A DNA stretch of 64,000 bases from Gemmobacter lanyuensis (GCF_014652355.1 NZ_BMYQ01000008.1:86651-150650), one strand, 5' to 3'. Shown: positions 26,979-36,646, numbered from the stretch's first letter. The notes: a model not told the origin generated them from the letters alone. Made by a program: numbers and translations.

Positions 26979-28271
26979 TCAATCCGCGAAGGGATCGGTC
27001 ACGAGGATGGTGTCATCGCGCTCGGGCGAGGTCGAGAGCAAGGCAACCGGGCACTGGATCAGCTCTTCCACGCGGCGGACGTATTTGATGGCGGCAGCCG
27101 GCAGTTCAGCCCAGCTGCGGGCGCCGGCGGTCGATTCGCTCCAGCCTTCCATCTCTTCGTAGATCGGCTTGCAGCGGGCCTGCTGATCGGCGGCGGTGGG
27201 CAGATAGTCGATGGTGGTGCCATCGAGATCATAGCCCACACAGATCTTCAGCGTCTTGAAGCCGTCCAGCACGTCCAGCTTGGTCAGCGCGATGCCCGAC
27301 ACGCCGCTGGTGGCGCAGGTCTGGCGCACCAGAACCGCATCGAACCAGCCGCAGCGGCGCTTGCGCCCGGTGACGGTGCCGAATTCATGGCCCCGCTCGC
27401 CCAGACGCTGACCGTCTTCGTCATGCAGTTCCGCCGCGAAGGGGCCTTCGCCCACGCGAGTGGTATAAGCCTTGACGATACCCAGCACGAAATCGATCGC
27501 GGTCGGGCCAAGGCCCACGCCGGTCGCGGCCTGACCGGCCAGCGTGTTGGAAGAGGTCACGAAGGGATAGGTGCCGAAATCGACATCCAGCAGTGCGCCT
27601 TGCGCGCCTTCGAACAGGATGCGCTTGCCCGCGCGGCGGGCGTCGGTCAGCACTTTCCAGACCGGGGCGGCAAAGGGAAGCACCTGCGGCGCGATCTCTT
27701 TCAGTGCGGCGATCAGGGCCACGCGGTCCACAGGCTCCAGCCCCAGACCGCGGCGCAGCGCGTCGTGATGGGCCAGCAGGCGGTCCACACGGGTTTCCAG
27801 CGTCGCCGCATCGGCCAGATCGGCCACACGGATGGCGCGGCGGCCGACCTTGTCTTCATAGGCCGGGCCGATGCCGCGCCCGGTAGTGCCGATCTTGGCC
27901 ACACCGACAGCGCCTTCGCGGGCGCGGTCCAGTTCGCCATGCAGAGGCAGGATGAGCGAGGTGTTTTCCGCGATCATCAGGTTTTCTGCATTGATCTCAA
28001 CGCCCTGCCCGCGCAGCTTGGCGATCTCGGAGACAAGGTGCCAGGGGTCCAGCACCACGCCATTGCCGATGACCGACAGCTTGCCACCGCGCACGATGCC
28101 CGAAGGCAAGAGCGACAGCTTGTAGACATTGCTGCCGATGACCAGCGTGTGGCCTGCGTTATGGCCGCCTTGGAAGCGTGCGATCACATCGGCGCGTTCG
28201 CTGAGCCAGTCAACGATCTTGCCCTTCCCCTCGTCGCCCCATTGGGCGCCGACTACGACGACATTGGCCAT
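26979..28271 (-). CDS. purA: adenylosuccinate synthase
   Basis: A 430-residue GTP-dependent ligase joining IMP and aspartate in the first committed step of AMP synthesis. The phosphate loop is GDEGKGK (12-18) with catalytic Asp in [32 protein letters not shown] and [13 protein letters not shown] are family signatures. The length is standard. It is transcribed with DUF2842 downstream. Confidence 0.96.
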   Translation of the reverse strand: MANVVVVGAQWGDEGKGKIVDWLSERADVIARFQGGHNAGHTLVIGSNVYKLSLLPSGIVRGGKLSVIGNGVVLDPWHLVSEIAKLRGQGVEINAENLMIAENTSLILPLHGELDRAREGAVGVAKIGTTGRGIGPAYEDKVGRRAIRVADLADAATLETRVDRLLAHHDALRRGLGLEPVDRVALIAALKEIAPQVLPFAAPVWKVLTDARRAGKRILFEGAQGALLDVDFGTYPFVTSSNTLAGQAATGVGLGPTAIDFVLGIVKAYTTRVGEGPFAAELHDEDGQRLGERGHEFGTVTGRKRRCGWFDAVLVRQTCATSGVSGIALTKLDVLDGFKTLKICVGYDLDGTTIDYLPTAADQQARCKPIYEEMEGWSESTAGARSWAELPAAAIKYVRRVEELIQCPVALLSTSPERDDTILVTDPFAD

Positions 28272-28373
28272 GCCCGGAATCCTTCGGCAAAGTGAAACCC
28301 GCGACCGTATATAGACGCAACCCGCGCGAGGACAGAGGAAAATCGCCCCTCGGGCGCGCCATGCACAGGAAAC

Positions 28374-29795
28374 TCAAGCCGCCCTTGCGCGCAGGGCTTC
28401 GCCCTGGCGGGCCAGCCACAACCGGGCCGCACGGGATTGCCCCTCGGCCGTATGGCCCGAAAACCCGAGGATGAGGCCCGGCCGCTGCCGCGCGCGTTCG
28501 AGGTAAAGGGGGGACAGCGGCCTTGCGCCAAAGCCCGTGGCACGCGCCGCCGCGGCCAGCGCCAGATCATCCTGCCCCGCGGCCAGATCCAGCAGCAGGT
28601 GCAGCCCCTGATCGGGCGGGGTGACGGCAAGCCCTGCCGCGCGCAGATCGGCGACCAGCCGGTCGCGCGCGGCGCGCACCCGGCGGCGGGCGCGGCGCAG
28701 ATGGGCCGCGAAATGCCCCTGCGCGAGAAGCTCGGCCAGGGCAGATTCGCCCAAGGCCGGCGGGGCGCGGTCGGTACGGCGGCGCAGGTCGATCACCGGC
28801 CCCAGCAGCGCCTCCGGCAGCACCAGATACCCCACGCGCAGCCCCGGCATCAGCGCCTTGGAAAAGGTGCCGACATAGATCACCCGCCCCGCCGCATCGA
28901 TCCCTTGCAAAGCCGCAAGGGGCGCGCCGGTAAAGCGGAATTCACTGTCGTAATCATCCTCGATGATCCAGCCGCCGATCTGATCGGCCCAGGCCAGCAG
29001 CTCCAGCCGCCGGGGCATGGTCATCGCCACCCCCAGCGGAAACTGGTGCGAGGGCGTGACATAGGCCGCCCGCGCGCCCGGTGCCCGCGCGATCCCCGCG
29101 CGCACATCCAGCCCCTCGGCATCCACTGGAACAGGGATCAGGCGCTGTGCCACCAGCGCAGCCTTGCCCGAGGGATAGCCCGGGTCCTCCATCCAGACCT
29201 CATCGCCCGGCGCAAGAACCGCGCGCGCCACCAGATCCAGCGCCCCCTGCGTGCCCGAGGTCAGCACCACCTGATCGGGATGCAGCCGAAGGCCCCGCGC
29301 GACCTGAAGATATTGCGCCACCTCGGCCCGCAATGCGCGGTCGCCCTGCGGATCGGCGTAGTGATACAGCGTGGCGATGGGGCGGCTCAGATGCCGGTTC
29401 AGGATGACCCGGAACTGTCGCAATGTCAGCGGATCGGGAAAGCCCAGCCCCAGATCGCCGGGCAGGTCCATCGGCACAAAGGCGCGTGGGGCCGAAACGG
29501 CCACCACCGCCGCCCGCGGCACCTGCGGCGCCACGAAAGTGCCCGCCCCCACCTGCGCCACGGCAAAACCATCGGCCACCAACATCTCGAACCCCGCGAC
29601 CACCGCACCGCGCGCAAGGCCCCATTGCTGCGCCAAGGCGCGGCTCGGCGGCAGTTTCGCGCCAGGGGGCAACCGCCCATCCTCGATCAGCCCGCGCAGC
29701 GCGGCATAGACCGCCCGTGCCCGCGTGCCAGCCGTGGGCAGCACCGGGATCAGCGCCGACCAGTCCGGCAAATTGGTCTGATTTATCTTTGCCAT
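28374..29795 (-). CDS. MocR/PdxR-type GntR regulator with aminotransferase domain
   Basis: A 473-residue regulator. An N-terminal GntR winged helix (about 20-90; GAKLPPSRALAQQWGLARGAV) is fused to a class I aminotransferase domain (about 120-473). The PLP lysine is in GTFSKALMPGLRVGY, and EDDYDSEFR carries the cofactor-contacting Asp/Tyr. Such proteins sense PLP or an amino compound and control divergent genes. The ATG at 29795 has AGAGG 6 bases upstream; an ATG at 29816 is less supported. It is divergent from a PNP-oxidase-like gene 60 bases away, a common target arrangement. Confidence 0.9.
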   Translation of the reverse strand: MAKINQTNLPDWSALIPVLPTAGTRARAVYAALRGLIEDGRLPPGAKLPPSRALAQQWGLARGAVVAGFEMLVADGFAVAQVGAGTFVAPQVPRAAVVAVSAPRAFVPMDLPGDLGLGFPDPLTLRQFRVILNRHLSRPIATLYHYADPQGDRALRAEVAQYLQVARGLRLHPDQVVLTSGTQGALDLVARAVLAPGDEVWMEDPGYPSGKAALVAQRLIPVPVDAEGLDVRAGIARAPGARAAYVTPSHQFPLGVAMTMPRRLELLAWADQIGGWIIEDDYDSEFRFTGAPLAALQGIDAAGRVIYVGTFSKALMPGLRVGYLVLPEALLGPVIDLRRRTDRAPPALGESALAELLAQGHFAAHLRRARRRVRAARDRLVADLRAAGLAVTPPDQGLHLLLDLAAGQDDLALAAAARATGFGARPLSPLYLERARQRPGLILGFSGHTAEGQSRAARLWLARQGEALRARAA

Positions 29796-29820
29796 ATTGG
29801 ACCTCTTACAAACCAATTTT
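29771..29820. promoter_or_regulatory. candidate MocR operator: three ATTGG repeats
   Basis: AATTGGTCTG (29771), ATATTGGACC (29794) and the reverse-oriented AACCAATTTT (29811) share an ATTGG core, at about 20-bp steps across the divergent start region. MocR regulators are known to bind direct plus inverted repeats like these. The first copy lies within the regulator's own first codons. Confidence 0.35.
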
Positions 29821-29855
29821 GCGGCCTATCAAGGCCAAAGACAAGTGAGGTGACC

Positions 29856-30560
29856 ATGAGCGACTATCCCGTCAGCCCCCGCAACCGCATCAAACGCGTT
29901 GGCAAACGCGGCAGCTATGACCGTGCGACCGTGCATGCCATTCTGGACAGCGCGCTAATGTGCCACGTCGCCTATGTGCTGGACGGCCAACCCTATTGCA
30001 CCCCGACAATCCACTGGCGTGAGGGCGAGACGCTTTATTGGCACGGATCTTCGGCCAGCCGCATGTTGCGCGCGCAGGAACAGGGCGCGCGGGTCTGCCT
30101 GACGGTCAGCCATCTGGATGGGCTGGTGCTGGCGCGGTCCGGGTTCAACCATTCGGTCAACTACCGCTCGGCCATGGTGTTCGGCACAGCGCATCTGGTG
30201 GAGGACCCCGCCGAACAGGAACGCGCGCTGCTGGCCATCACCCAACGCTTCTACCCCGGCCGGAACGAAGAGCTGCGTCCGATGACGACGCAAGAGATCA
30301 AGGCCACCACCGTCATCGCGATGGGTATTGAAGAGGCCGCCGCGAAAATCCGCGCCGCCAATGTCGGCGATGATGAAGAGGACGGCCATCTGCCGGTCTG
30401 GGCCGGGGTGATTCCCGTCTCGACCGTGATCGGGACGCCGCAGCCTTCACCGGTGCTGCCGAAACATACGCCCTTGCCCGCGCATCTGGCTGCCTATGAA
30501 CCCGGCCGCAGGCTGGACGCCGCCCTGCAAGAGACGCAGGCCATTTACGAAAAGGGCTGA
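29856..30560 (+). CDS. pyridoxamine 5'-phosphate oxidase family protein (NimA-like)
   Basis: A 234-residue split-barrel flavin-binding protein. RVGKRGSYDRATVHAILDSA followed by YCTPTIHWREGETLYWHGS is the pattern of the NimA-like branch, which binds FMN and is not the PdxH enzyme of PLP synthesis. Its substrate is unknown. It starts 60 bases from the divergent MocR regulator, so control by that regulator is likely. GTGAGG lies 5 bases before the ATG. The C-terminal 50 residues are Pro-rich and less typical of the fold. Confidence 0.85.
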   Translation: MSDYPVSPRNRIKRVGKRGSYDRATVHAILDSALMCHVAYVLDGQPYCTPTIHWREGETLYWHGSSASRMLRAQEQGARVCLTVSHLDGLVLARSGFNHSVNYRSAMVFGTAHLVEDPAEQERALLAITQRFYPGRNEELRPMTTQEIKATTVIAMGIEEAAAKIRAANVGDDEEDGHLPVWAGVIPVSTVIGTPQPSPVLPKHTPLPAHLAAYEPGRRLDAALQETQAIYEKG

Positions 30561-30561
30561 T

Positions 30562-30577
30562 CGCCCCGCGCGGGGCG
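30562..30577 (+). terminator. GC-only palindrome after flavoprotein gene
   Basis: CGCCCCGCGCGGGGCG is a 16-bp perfect palindrome starting two bases after the stop. It lacks a T-run, so it may be a weak terminator or an mRNA 3' stabilising hairpin. Confidence 0.35.
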
Positions 30578-30708
30578 CCGCGACGCCCGGCTTTTCCGGC
30601 CCCGGCCCGGAAGGCAGCCGCCTTTGGGGTGCAAGACCGCGCATCGGGCTTGCGCCCCCGCCCCCTTCCGCCTAGATAGGCGCGTCAGCAGCGAATAACG
30701 GCGGCCCC

Positions 30709-31140
30709 ATGGAAAACGTCATCCTTACCATCCACCTGATCCTTGCGCTTCTGCTCATCGGGGTCGTGCTGCTGCAGCGCTCCGAAGGCGGTGGGCTTGG
30801 CATGGGTGGCGGTGGCGGCTCGGGCGTCGTCTCGGCCCGCGGCGCGGCCAATGCGTTGACCAAGCTGACCTGGATCTTCGCGGTCGGTTTCATCATCACC
30901 TCGATCACGCTGACGATCATCGCCGCGCGCGAAGCCGACAGCGGCTCGGTGATCAACCAGATCGGTGGCACCCCGGCGCCGGCCAAGCCGGAAACCCCGG
31001 CGGCACCGCTGGGCGGTGACCTGCTGCCCCCGGCGCAGACCGATGCCCCGCTTGCCCCGCCGCGCCCCGATGCCGCGACCGAAGGCAATGCGGCCCCGGC
31101 AGCGCCCGCTGCCCCGGCGGCCCCGGCCCAGAACAACTGA
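30709..31140 (+). CDS. secG: preprotein translocase subunit SecG
   Basis: A 143-residue inner-membrane component of the SecYEG channel. Two membrane helices are seen (about 3-20 and 52-75), with LLQRSEGGGLGMGGGGG between them, the family hallmark. A C-terminal Ala/Pro-rich tail of about 55 residues is usual in alphaproteobacteria. It stands alone upstream of pyrG, an order often seen in this class. Confidence 0.93.
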   Translation: MENVILTIHLILALLLIGVVLLQRSEGGGLGMGGGGGSGVVSARGAANALTKLTWIFAVGFIITSITLTIIAAREADSGSVINQIGGTPAPAKPETPAAPLGGDLLPPAQTDAPLAPPRPDAATEGNAAPAAPAAPAAPAQNN

Positions 31141-31261
31141 TCCCTTCGGCCTGGGCCGACCTTCCACAAACCCTAGACTGCGCCCTGCTGACGTCGACAG
31201 CATTTAGCGGCCGTGTTGCGCTTTGCCGAATTACTGGCTAAGTCTCAACTCCCGTGATGCT

Positions 31262-31284
31262 GCGATTCCCGCAGGGCGAATCGC
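31262..31284 (+). promoter_or_regulatory. inverted repeat in pyrG leader
   Basis: GCGATTC (31262-31268) and GAATCGC (31278-31284) form a 7-bp stem with a 9-base loop, ending 34 bases before the pyrG ATG. It could be a leader hairpin or a protein site. No T-run follows, so it is not a plain terminator. Confidence 0.3.
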
Positions 31285-31318
31285 CATATCCGAAACGATT
31301 TTTCACGGGAGCCTCCTC

Positions 31319-32962
31319 ATGGCGCGTTATATCTTCATCACCGGCGGTGTGGTGTCCTCCCTTGGCAAGGGTCTGGCTTCGGCGGCGCTGGGGGCGCTGT
31401 TGCAGGCGCGTGGCTATTCGGTCCGCCTGCGCAAGCTTGACCCCTATCTGAACGTCGACCCCGGCACGATGTCGCCCTTTGAACATGGCGAAGTCTTCGT
31501 CACCGATGATGGCGCGGAAACCGACCTTGACCTTGGTCATTACGAACGTTTCACCGGCGTCTCGGCCCGCAAGACCGACAGCATCTCGTCGGGGCGGATC
31601 TATTCCAACGTGCTGGAAAAGGAACGCCGGGGCGATTACCTTGGCAAGACCATTCAGGTCATTCCGCATGTGACCAATGAAATCAAGGACTTCCTTCGCG
31701 TGGGCGAAACCGAGGTCGATTTCATGCTCTGCGAAATCGGGGGTACTGTCGGCGATATCGAGGGCCTGCCCTTCTTCGAGGCAATCCGCCAGTTCATCCA
31801 CGAACGGCCGCGCGGGGAATGCATCCTCATGCACCTCACGCTGCTGCCCTATCTGGCGGCCAGCGGCGAGCTGAAGACCAAGCCCACGCAGCATTCGGTC
31901 AAGGAACTGCAATCGATCGGCCTTGCGCCCGACGTATTGCTGCTGCGGTCAGAACATCCGATCCCGGAAAAAGAGCGCGAAAAGATCGCCCTCTTCTGCA
32001 ATGTCCGCAAGGATGCGGTGATCGCGGCCTATGACCTCAAGACGATCTATGAGGCCCCCCTCGCCTATCACCGCGAAGGTCTGGATCAAGCCGTGCTGAA
32101 TGCCTTTGGCATTGAACCGGCCCCCAAGCCCAATCTGTCGCGCTGGGAAGATGTGATGGACCGGCTGATGAATGCCGAGGGCGAAGTGCGTGTCGCCATT
32201 GTCGGCAAATACACCCAGCTGGAAGATGCCTACAAATCCATCGCCGAGGCGCTGACCCATGGCGGCATGGCCAATCGCACCCGCGTGAAGGCCGAATGGA
32301 TCGATGCCGAGATCTTCGAACGTGAGGATACGGCCCCGCATCTGGAACGTTTCCATGCGATTCTCGTCCCCGGCGGCTTTGGCGAGCGCGGGACCGAGGG
32401 CAAGATCAAGGCGGCGCAATATGCCCGCACCAAGGGTATCCCCTATCTGGGGATCTGCCTTGGCATGCAGATGGCGGTGATCGAGGCCGCGCGCAATCTG
32501 GCCGGTCTGGCGGATGCAGGCTCGGAAGAATTTGACCATGAGGCGGGCGCCAAGCGCTTTACCCCGGTGGTCTATCACCTCAAGGAATGGGTACAGGGCA
32601 ACCATGTCGTCGCGCGCAAAGTGGGTGATGACAAGGGCGGCACCATGCGTCTGGGCGCCTATAACGCCACGCTGAAGGCCGGCTCGCGCGTTGCACAGGT
32701 CTATGGCACGACCGAGATCGAAGAGCGCCACCGCCACCGCTATGAGGTGGACACCCAGTACAGGGACAAGCTGGAATCCTGTGGCCTGATCTTCTCGGGG
32801 ATGTCGCCCGATGGTCGCCTGCCGGAAATCGTCGAGGCGAAGGATCACCCTTGGTATATCGGCGTGCAATTCCACCCCGAGCTGAAATCCAAGCCCTTCC
32901 AGCCGCATCCGCTGTTTGCTGATTTCATCCGCGCGGCCAAGGAAAAGAGCCGCCTGGTCTGA
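31319..32962 (+). CDS. pyrG: CTP synthase
   Basis: A 547-residue enzyme converting UTP to CTP with glutamine and ATP. The synthetase domain begins [18 protein letters not shown], and [22 protein letters not shown] is diagnostic. The C-terminal class I amidotransferase domain (about 290-547) has the nucleophile in GICLGMQ and the His-Glu in FHPEL. The ATG at 31319 gives the canonical N-terminus; GGGAG lies upstream. A strong terminator follows. Confidence 0.97.
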   Translation: MARYIFITGGVVSSLGKGLASAALGALLQARGYSVRLRKLDPYLNVDPGTMSPFEHGEVFVTDDGAETDLDLGHYERFTGVSARKTDSISSGRIYSNVLEKERRGDYLGKTIQVIPHVTNEIKDFLRVGETEVDFMLCEIGGTVGDIEGLPFFEAIRQFIHERPRGECILMHLTLLPYLAASGELKTKPTQHSVKELQSIGLAPDVLLLRSEHPIPEKEREKIALFCNVRKDAVIAAYDLKTIYEAPLAYHREGLDQAVLNAFGIEPAPKPNLSRWEDVMDRLMNAEGEVRVAIVGKYTQLEDAYKSIAEALTHGGMANRTRVKAEWIDAEIFEREDTAPHLERFHAILVPGGFGERGTEGKIKAAQYARTKGIPYLGICLGMQMAVIEAARNLAGLADAGSEEFDHEAGAKRFTPVVYHLKEWVQGNHVVARKVGDDKGGTMRLGAYNATLKAGSRVAQVYGTTEIEERHRHRYEVDTQYRDKLESCGLIFSGMSPDGRLPEIVEAKDHPWYIGVQFHPELKSKPFQPHPLFADFIRAAKEKSRLV

Positions 32963-32982
32963 GGATCAGTTCCAACTTTCAA

Positions 32983-33020
32983 AACGCCCGGGCGCCACGG
33001 CAACCCGGGCGTTCTGCTTT
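32983..33020 (+). terminator. rho-independent terminator of pyrG
   Basis: AACGCCCGGG (32983-32992) pairs with CCCGGGCGTT (33004-33013), then CTGCTTTTT. It lies 20 bases after the pyrG stop. Confidence 0.85.
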
Positions 33021-33145
33021 TCTGACGCGTGACAGAAGATCGCAGCGGGCGCCAAAGCCGCTGCGCGGACAGGAAGTTTCGTGGTATCGTAAGGTTTTAT
33101 CGCCGGTCATGCCGACCCGCCTGTCCCAGCCCCGAGGTGCGCCCC

Positions 33146-33568
33146 ATGTTCATCCGCTCTGTCCGTGAAGTTGTCGCCGGTCGCAGCCTGCCTGCCGTGC
33201 AGATCGGCACCACGGTGCGCGCGGCGGCCCATGTCCTCGATCAGTTCAACATCGGCGCGCTGCTGGTGCTTGAGGGCACGCGGCTGGTGGGGGTGATGTC
33301 GGAACGTGATGTGATCCGCCGTTGCATCGGCCATGACGAAAACCCCGACACGACCTGCGTCGAAGATATCATGACCCCCGACCCCAAGACGGTTGAGGCC
33401 GAGGCCGGGCTGAATGATGCGCTGGCCATCATGTCAGAGGGGCATTTCCGCCATATGCCCGTGATGGATCAGGGCGAGGTGATCGCGCTGCTGTCGATCC
33501 GTGACATTCCGACGGAATACCGTCTGATGTATGAACGCTTTCAGGAATACCGCGCCTCGCGGGGCTGA
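33146..33568 (+). CDS. CBS domain protein
   Basis: A 140-residue protein made almost wholly of two CBS motifs (about 10-65 and 76-130). VGVMSERDVIRR and ALLSIRDIPTEY end the repeats. Stand-alone CBS pairs bind adenine nucleotides and regulate partner proteins. The ATG at 33146 has GAGG 8 bases upstream and begins MFIRSVREVV; an earlier ATG at 33029 gives unrelated sequence and was rejected. Confidence 0.87.
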   Translation: MFIRSVREVVAGRSLPAVQIGTTVRAAAHVLDQFNIGALLVLEGTRLVGVMSERDVIRRCIGHDENPDTTCVEDIMTPDPKTVEAEAGLNDALAIMSEGHFRHMPVMDQGEVIALLSIRDIPTEYRLMYERFQEYRASRG

Positions 33569-33575
33569 GCGCATG

Positions 33576-33603
33576 AAAAAGGGCGACCCCGCGGGGCCGC
33601 CCT
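33576..33603 (-). terminator. rho-independent terminator of terC-like gene
   Basis: AGGGCG-A-CCCC-GC-GGGG-C-CGCCCT (33580-33603) forms a hairpin. On the minus strand a T-run follows. It lies between the convergent CBS and TerC genes and is 22 bases past the TerC stop. Confidence 0.75.
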
Positions 33604-33625
33604 ATCGTTTCAGATCAGGGGCCGA

Positions 33626-34288
33626 TCAGGCGCCAAGCGCGCTCAGCAGCACCGGCTCGACCTCGTGGAAGCCTTCCCAGATCATCTTCAGCGCAACATA
33701 AAGGATGATCACCAAGCCGATATAGGCGATCCAGCGGTGACGGTTCAGCAGCTTGGCGATGAAGCTTGCGGCAAGACCCATCAGTGCGATCGACAGGATC
33801 AGCCCGATCACCAGTACCGAGGTATGTTCCCGCGCCGCCCCGGCGACGGCCAGCACGTTATCAAGACTCATCGAGACATCGGCGACGACGATCTGCAGCG
33901 CCGCCTGGGCAAAAGTCTTGCGCGGCTGGCCGCCCGCGATCTGACCATCCCGGTTCACGTCCTCGCCCGTCAGCGCCTCTTCGGCGGCAACCTCGGCGTC
34001 ATGGCCTTCGCGCAGTTCGCGCCACATCTTCCAGCAGACCCAGAGCAGCAGGATGCCCCCGGCCAGCAAGAGCCCCACGATCTGCAAAAGATGCGTGGTC
34101 AGCGCGGCAAAGCCGATCCGCAGCACCGTGGCCGCGATGATCCCCACGAAGATCGCGCGGGCACGCTGATCCTTGGGCAAGCCCGCGGCGGCCATGCCGA
34201 TGACGATGGCATTGTCGCCCGCCAGCACAAGATCGATGCCTATGACGGCAAGCAGGGCGGTCAGGCCCTCGGCAGTGAAGATTTCCAA
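33626..34288 (-). CDS. TerC family membrane protein
   Basis: A 220-residue integral membrane protein with about six to seven helices. GIDLVLAGDNAIVIGMAA (about 17-34) and ADVSMSLDNVLAVAG (about 136-150) carry the two conserved acidic metal-site motifs of TerC. Members export manganese or other metal ions, or help metallate exported proteins. A hydrophilic loop with DVNRDGQIAGG (an EF-like DxNxDG run) lies between helices 3 and 4. Divergent from rlmJ. Confidence 0.88.
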   Translation of the reverse strand: MEIFTAEGLTALLAVIGIDLVLAGDNAIVIGMAAAGLPKDQRARAIFVGIIAATVLRIGFAALTTHLLQIVGLLLAGGILLLWVCWKMWRELREGHDAEVAAEEALTGEDVNRDGQIAGGQPRKTFAQAALQIVVADVSMSLDNVLAVAGAAREHTSVLVIGLILSIALMGLAASFIAKLLNRHRWIAYIGLVIILYVALKMIWEGFHEVEPVLLSALGA

Positions 34289-34400
34289 GGCATATCCTCC
34301 GGGATGTCGCCGCTTCCCTAGTCCTCTGCAGGGTATGACGCAACAGGCGGAAAGGTCTTATTTCATTGCGTGGCGCGGCGAAGGCGATTACGGCTGGGCC

Positions 34401-35177
34401 ATGCTGTCCTATCAACACATCTATCACGCCGGGAACCTGGCAGACGTGCAAAAGCACGCCCTGCTGTGTCATGTCCTTGACTACATGACCCAGAAGGACA
34501 AGCCGCTGACCTATATCGAAACCCATGCCGGACGGGGGCTTTATGACCTGTCCAGCCATGAAGCCGAAAAAACCGGCGAGGCCGCAGGCGGGATTTCGGT
34601 TCTGGAACGCAAGCTCCGCCCCAGTCACCCCTATCGCAAACGTCTGGCCGAGGTGCGCGCCCGCCACGGTGCCAGCGCCTATCCGGGCTCGCCCCTGCTG
34701 GCCGTATTGTCGCTGCGCCCGACCGACCAGATCCACCTGTCAGAGCTGCATCCGCAGGAACACCACGGGCTTTACCTGTCCATGGCGGATTTCCCGGTGC
34801 ATCTCTATCAGCGCGACGGGCTGCAGCAGGCGCTGGCGCTGACGCCCCCGACCCCGCGCCGCGGGGTGATGCTGATCGACCCGTCCTATGAGATCAAGGA
34901 CGACTATGTCACCATCCCCAAGCTGTTCGCCGCCGTGGGGCGCAAGTGGAATGTGGGGGTGCTGATGCTCTGGTATCCGATCCTGACCTCGGGCGCACAT
35001 CTTGAGATGCTTGCGACGATGGAGGAAAATCACCCTGACCACCTGCGCCATGAGGTCCGCTTCCCGCCCGTGCGGGAAGGGCATCGCATGATCGGATCGG
35101 GGATGTTCATCGTCAATCCGCCTTGGGGCACGGCCGAGGCGGCAGCCGAAATCACCGACCTGTTCAAAAAGCTCTGA
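34401..35177 (+). CDS. rlmJ: 23S rRNA (adenine(2030)-N6)-methyltransferase RlmJ
   Basis: A 258-residue SAM-dependent methyltransferase of 23S rRNA A2030. The N-terminus MLSYQHIYHAGNLADVQKH is diagnostic for RlmJ, and ETHAGRGLYDL is the SAM site. The catalytic motif, usually DPPY, here reads DPSYE. The start at 34401 is fixed by homology; no strong ribosome site is seen. PhzF-like gene follows after 6 bases, on the same strand. Confidence 0.92.
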   Translation: MLSYQHIYHAGNLADVQKHALLCHVLDYMTQKDKPLTYIETHAGRGLYDLSSHEAEKTGEAAGGISVLERKLRPSHPYRKRLAEVRARHGASAYPGSPLLAVLSLRPTDQIHLSELHPQEHHGLYLSMADFPVHLYQRDGLQQALALTPPTPRRGVMLIDPSYEIKDDYVTIPKLFAAVGRKWNVGVLMLWYPILTSGAHLEMLATMEENHPDHLRHEVRFPPVREGHRMIGSGMFIVNPPWGTAEAAAEITDLFKKL

Positions 35178-35183
35178 TCCGCG

Positions 35184-36089
35184 ATGCTGGCCTTTCACAC
35201 GCTTGATGTCTTTACCGACACCGCCTTCACCGGCAATCCGCTGGCTGTGGTGCTGGGGGCCGATGCGCTGACAACGGCGCAGATGCAGATCATCGCGCGG
35301 GAATTCAACCTGTCCGAGACGATCTTCGTGCAGGCCCCGGCACAGCCCGGCCACCGCGCGCGGGTGCGGATTTTCCTGCCAGGGGCCGAGATCCCCTTTG
35401 CCGGCCATCCGACGCTGGGCTGCGCGATCCTACTGGCCGAGGAAGACCACCCCGCGGGCGATTTCGACACCGTGCTGGTGCTGGAGGAAGAGGCCGGTCT
35501 GGTGCCGGTGCGCGTCACCCGCCGGGGCGATGTGACCGAGGCCGAATTCACCGCCCCCGTGCTGCCCCATGCCTTTGCAGGATCGGCGCCGCCCGCGCTG
35601 GTCGCGAAGGCGCTCGACCTTGCCGAGGATGAGGTGGGGTTTGGCGCCCATCGGCCCGCGCTTTGGCAGGGGGGGCCGGCCTTCCTGTTCGTGCCGGTGG
35701 CGGATCTGGATTGCCTCGCCCGCGCCCGCCCGATGGAACCGCATTGGTCCGCTCTGCGCGCGGCGGCGGGGGTGGACAGCGCCTATCTTTACACCCCCGG
35801 CACCGACTGCGATTTCCGCGCGCGGCTGTACTGGCCCGGCGCGGGCGTGTCAGAAGACCCGGCAACCGGATCGGCCAGCGCCATTCTGGCCGCGCAATTG
35901 CAGGCCTCGGGCGATCTGACACCGGGCACCCATCGCTTCCATCTACGGCAGGGCATTGAAATGGGCCGCCCGTCAGACCTGCGCCTGACGATCGAGGTCG
36001 GCGCCGATGGCCCGACCGCGATCCGCATCGGCGGGCAGGCCGTGCGGATTTCGCAGGGCAAGATCCGGGTTCCGACCAAGCCGCTGTGA
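35184..36089 (+). CDS. PhzF family isomerase/epimerase-like protein
   Basis: A 301-residue protein of the diaminopimelate epimerase fold. FHTLDVFTDTAFTGNPLAVV is the family start, and the catalytic Glu is in FNLSETIFV (about residue 45). PFAGHPTLG and EDPATGSAS are the other two signatures. PhzF acts in phenazine synthesis in some bacteria, but no phenazine genes are present here, so the substrate is unknown. It is 6 bases after rlmJ. Confidence 0.88.
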   Translation: MLAFHTLDVFTDTAFTGNPLAVVLGADALTTAQMQIIAREFNLSETIFVQAPAQPGHRARVRIFLPGAEIPFAGHPTLGCAILLAEEDHPAGDFDTVLVLEEEAGLVPVRVTRRGDVTEAEFTAPVLPHAFAGSAPPALVAKALDLAEDEVGFGAHRPALWQGGPAFLFVPVADLDCLARARPMEPHWSALRAAAGVDSAYLYTPGTDCDFRARLYWPGAGVSEDPATGSASAILAAQLQASGDLTPGTHRFHLRQGIEMGRPSDLRLTIEVGADGPTAIRIGGQAVRISQGKIRVPTKPL

Positions 36090-36125
36090 TTGGACAGCGC
36101 CGCGCAGGGCCGCTAATCTGCCGGA

Positions 36126-36566
36126 ATGTTTGAAAACCTTCTGCGTCGTCTGCTGACACCCGCCCCCGACCGCCTGGATGCCACCGATGCCCCCTTGGCG
36201 CTGGCGGCGCTTCTGGTGCGCGTCGCGCGCGCAGACGGGCATTATACCGAGGCCGAGCGCGCGCGAATCGACCGCGTTCTGGCGCGGCTTTACGCGCTTT
36301 CGCCCTTTGCCGCCGCCGATCTGCAGGGCCGCGCCGCCGTGCTTGAGGCCGAGGCCCCCGATACCGTCCGCTTCACCCGTGCGTTGAAAGAGACCGTGCC
36401 GCTGGACGACCGCGCCGGTCTGATCGAGGCGCTGTGGTCGGTCGCGCTGTCAGATGGCAGCCGGGGCGAGGAAGAGGATCAGGTGATCCGCCTTGTCGCC
36501 TCGCTTCTGGGGCTGACGGATCGGGATTCGGCGCTGGCCCGACAGCGCAGCGCGACGCAGGGCTGA
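36126..36566 (+). CDS. TerB family protein
   Basis: A 146-residue all-helical protein. LAALLVRVARADGHYTEAERARI (about 27-49) and SVALSDGSRGEEEDQVIRLV are the two TerB-type metal-binding helical motifs with Asp/Glu clusters. Members are linked to tellurite resistance operons but mostly occur alone, as here, with unknown roles. It follows the PhzF-like gene by 36 bases. Confidence 0.8.
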   Translation: MFENLLRRLLTPAPDRLDATDAPLALAALLVRVARADGHYTEAERARIDRVLARLYALSPFAAADLQGRAAVLEAEAPDTVRFTRALKETVPLDDRAGLIEALWSVALSDGSRGEEEDQVIRLVASLLGLTDRDSALARQRSATQG

Positions 36567-36646
36567 CCTCGGCCCAAAGGTTCCCGCGTGAGGCGCAAAA
36601 ACCCTGCGGCATTCTGCCCGTGCGTTGCGCATTACGTTCAGTCAGA

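Noticed and set aside
26973..28295. Plus-strand open frame opposite purA
   Set aside because: Antisense to an unmistakable purA; no own domain.
28437..29855. Plus-strand in-frame extension upstream of the flavoprotein gene, opposite the MocR gene
   Set aside because: The extension is antisense to MocR and Arg-rich; the real start at 29856 has a ribosome site and the family N-terminus.
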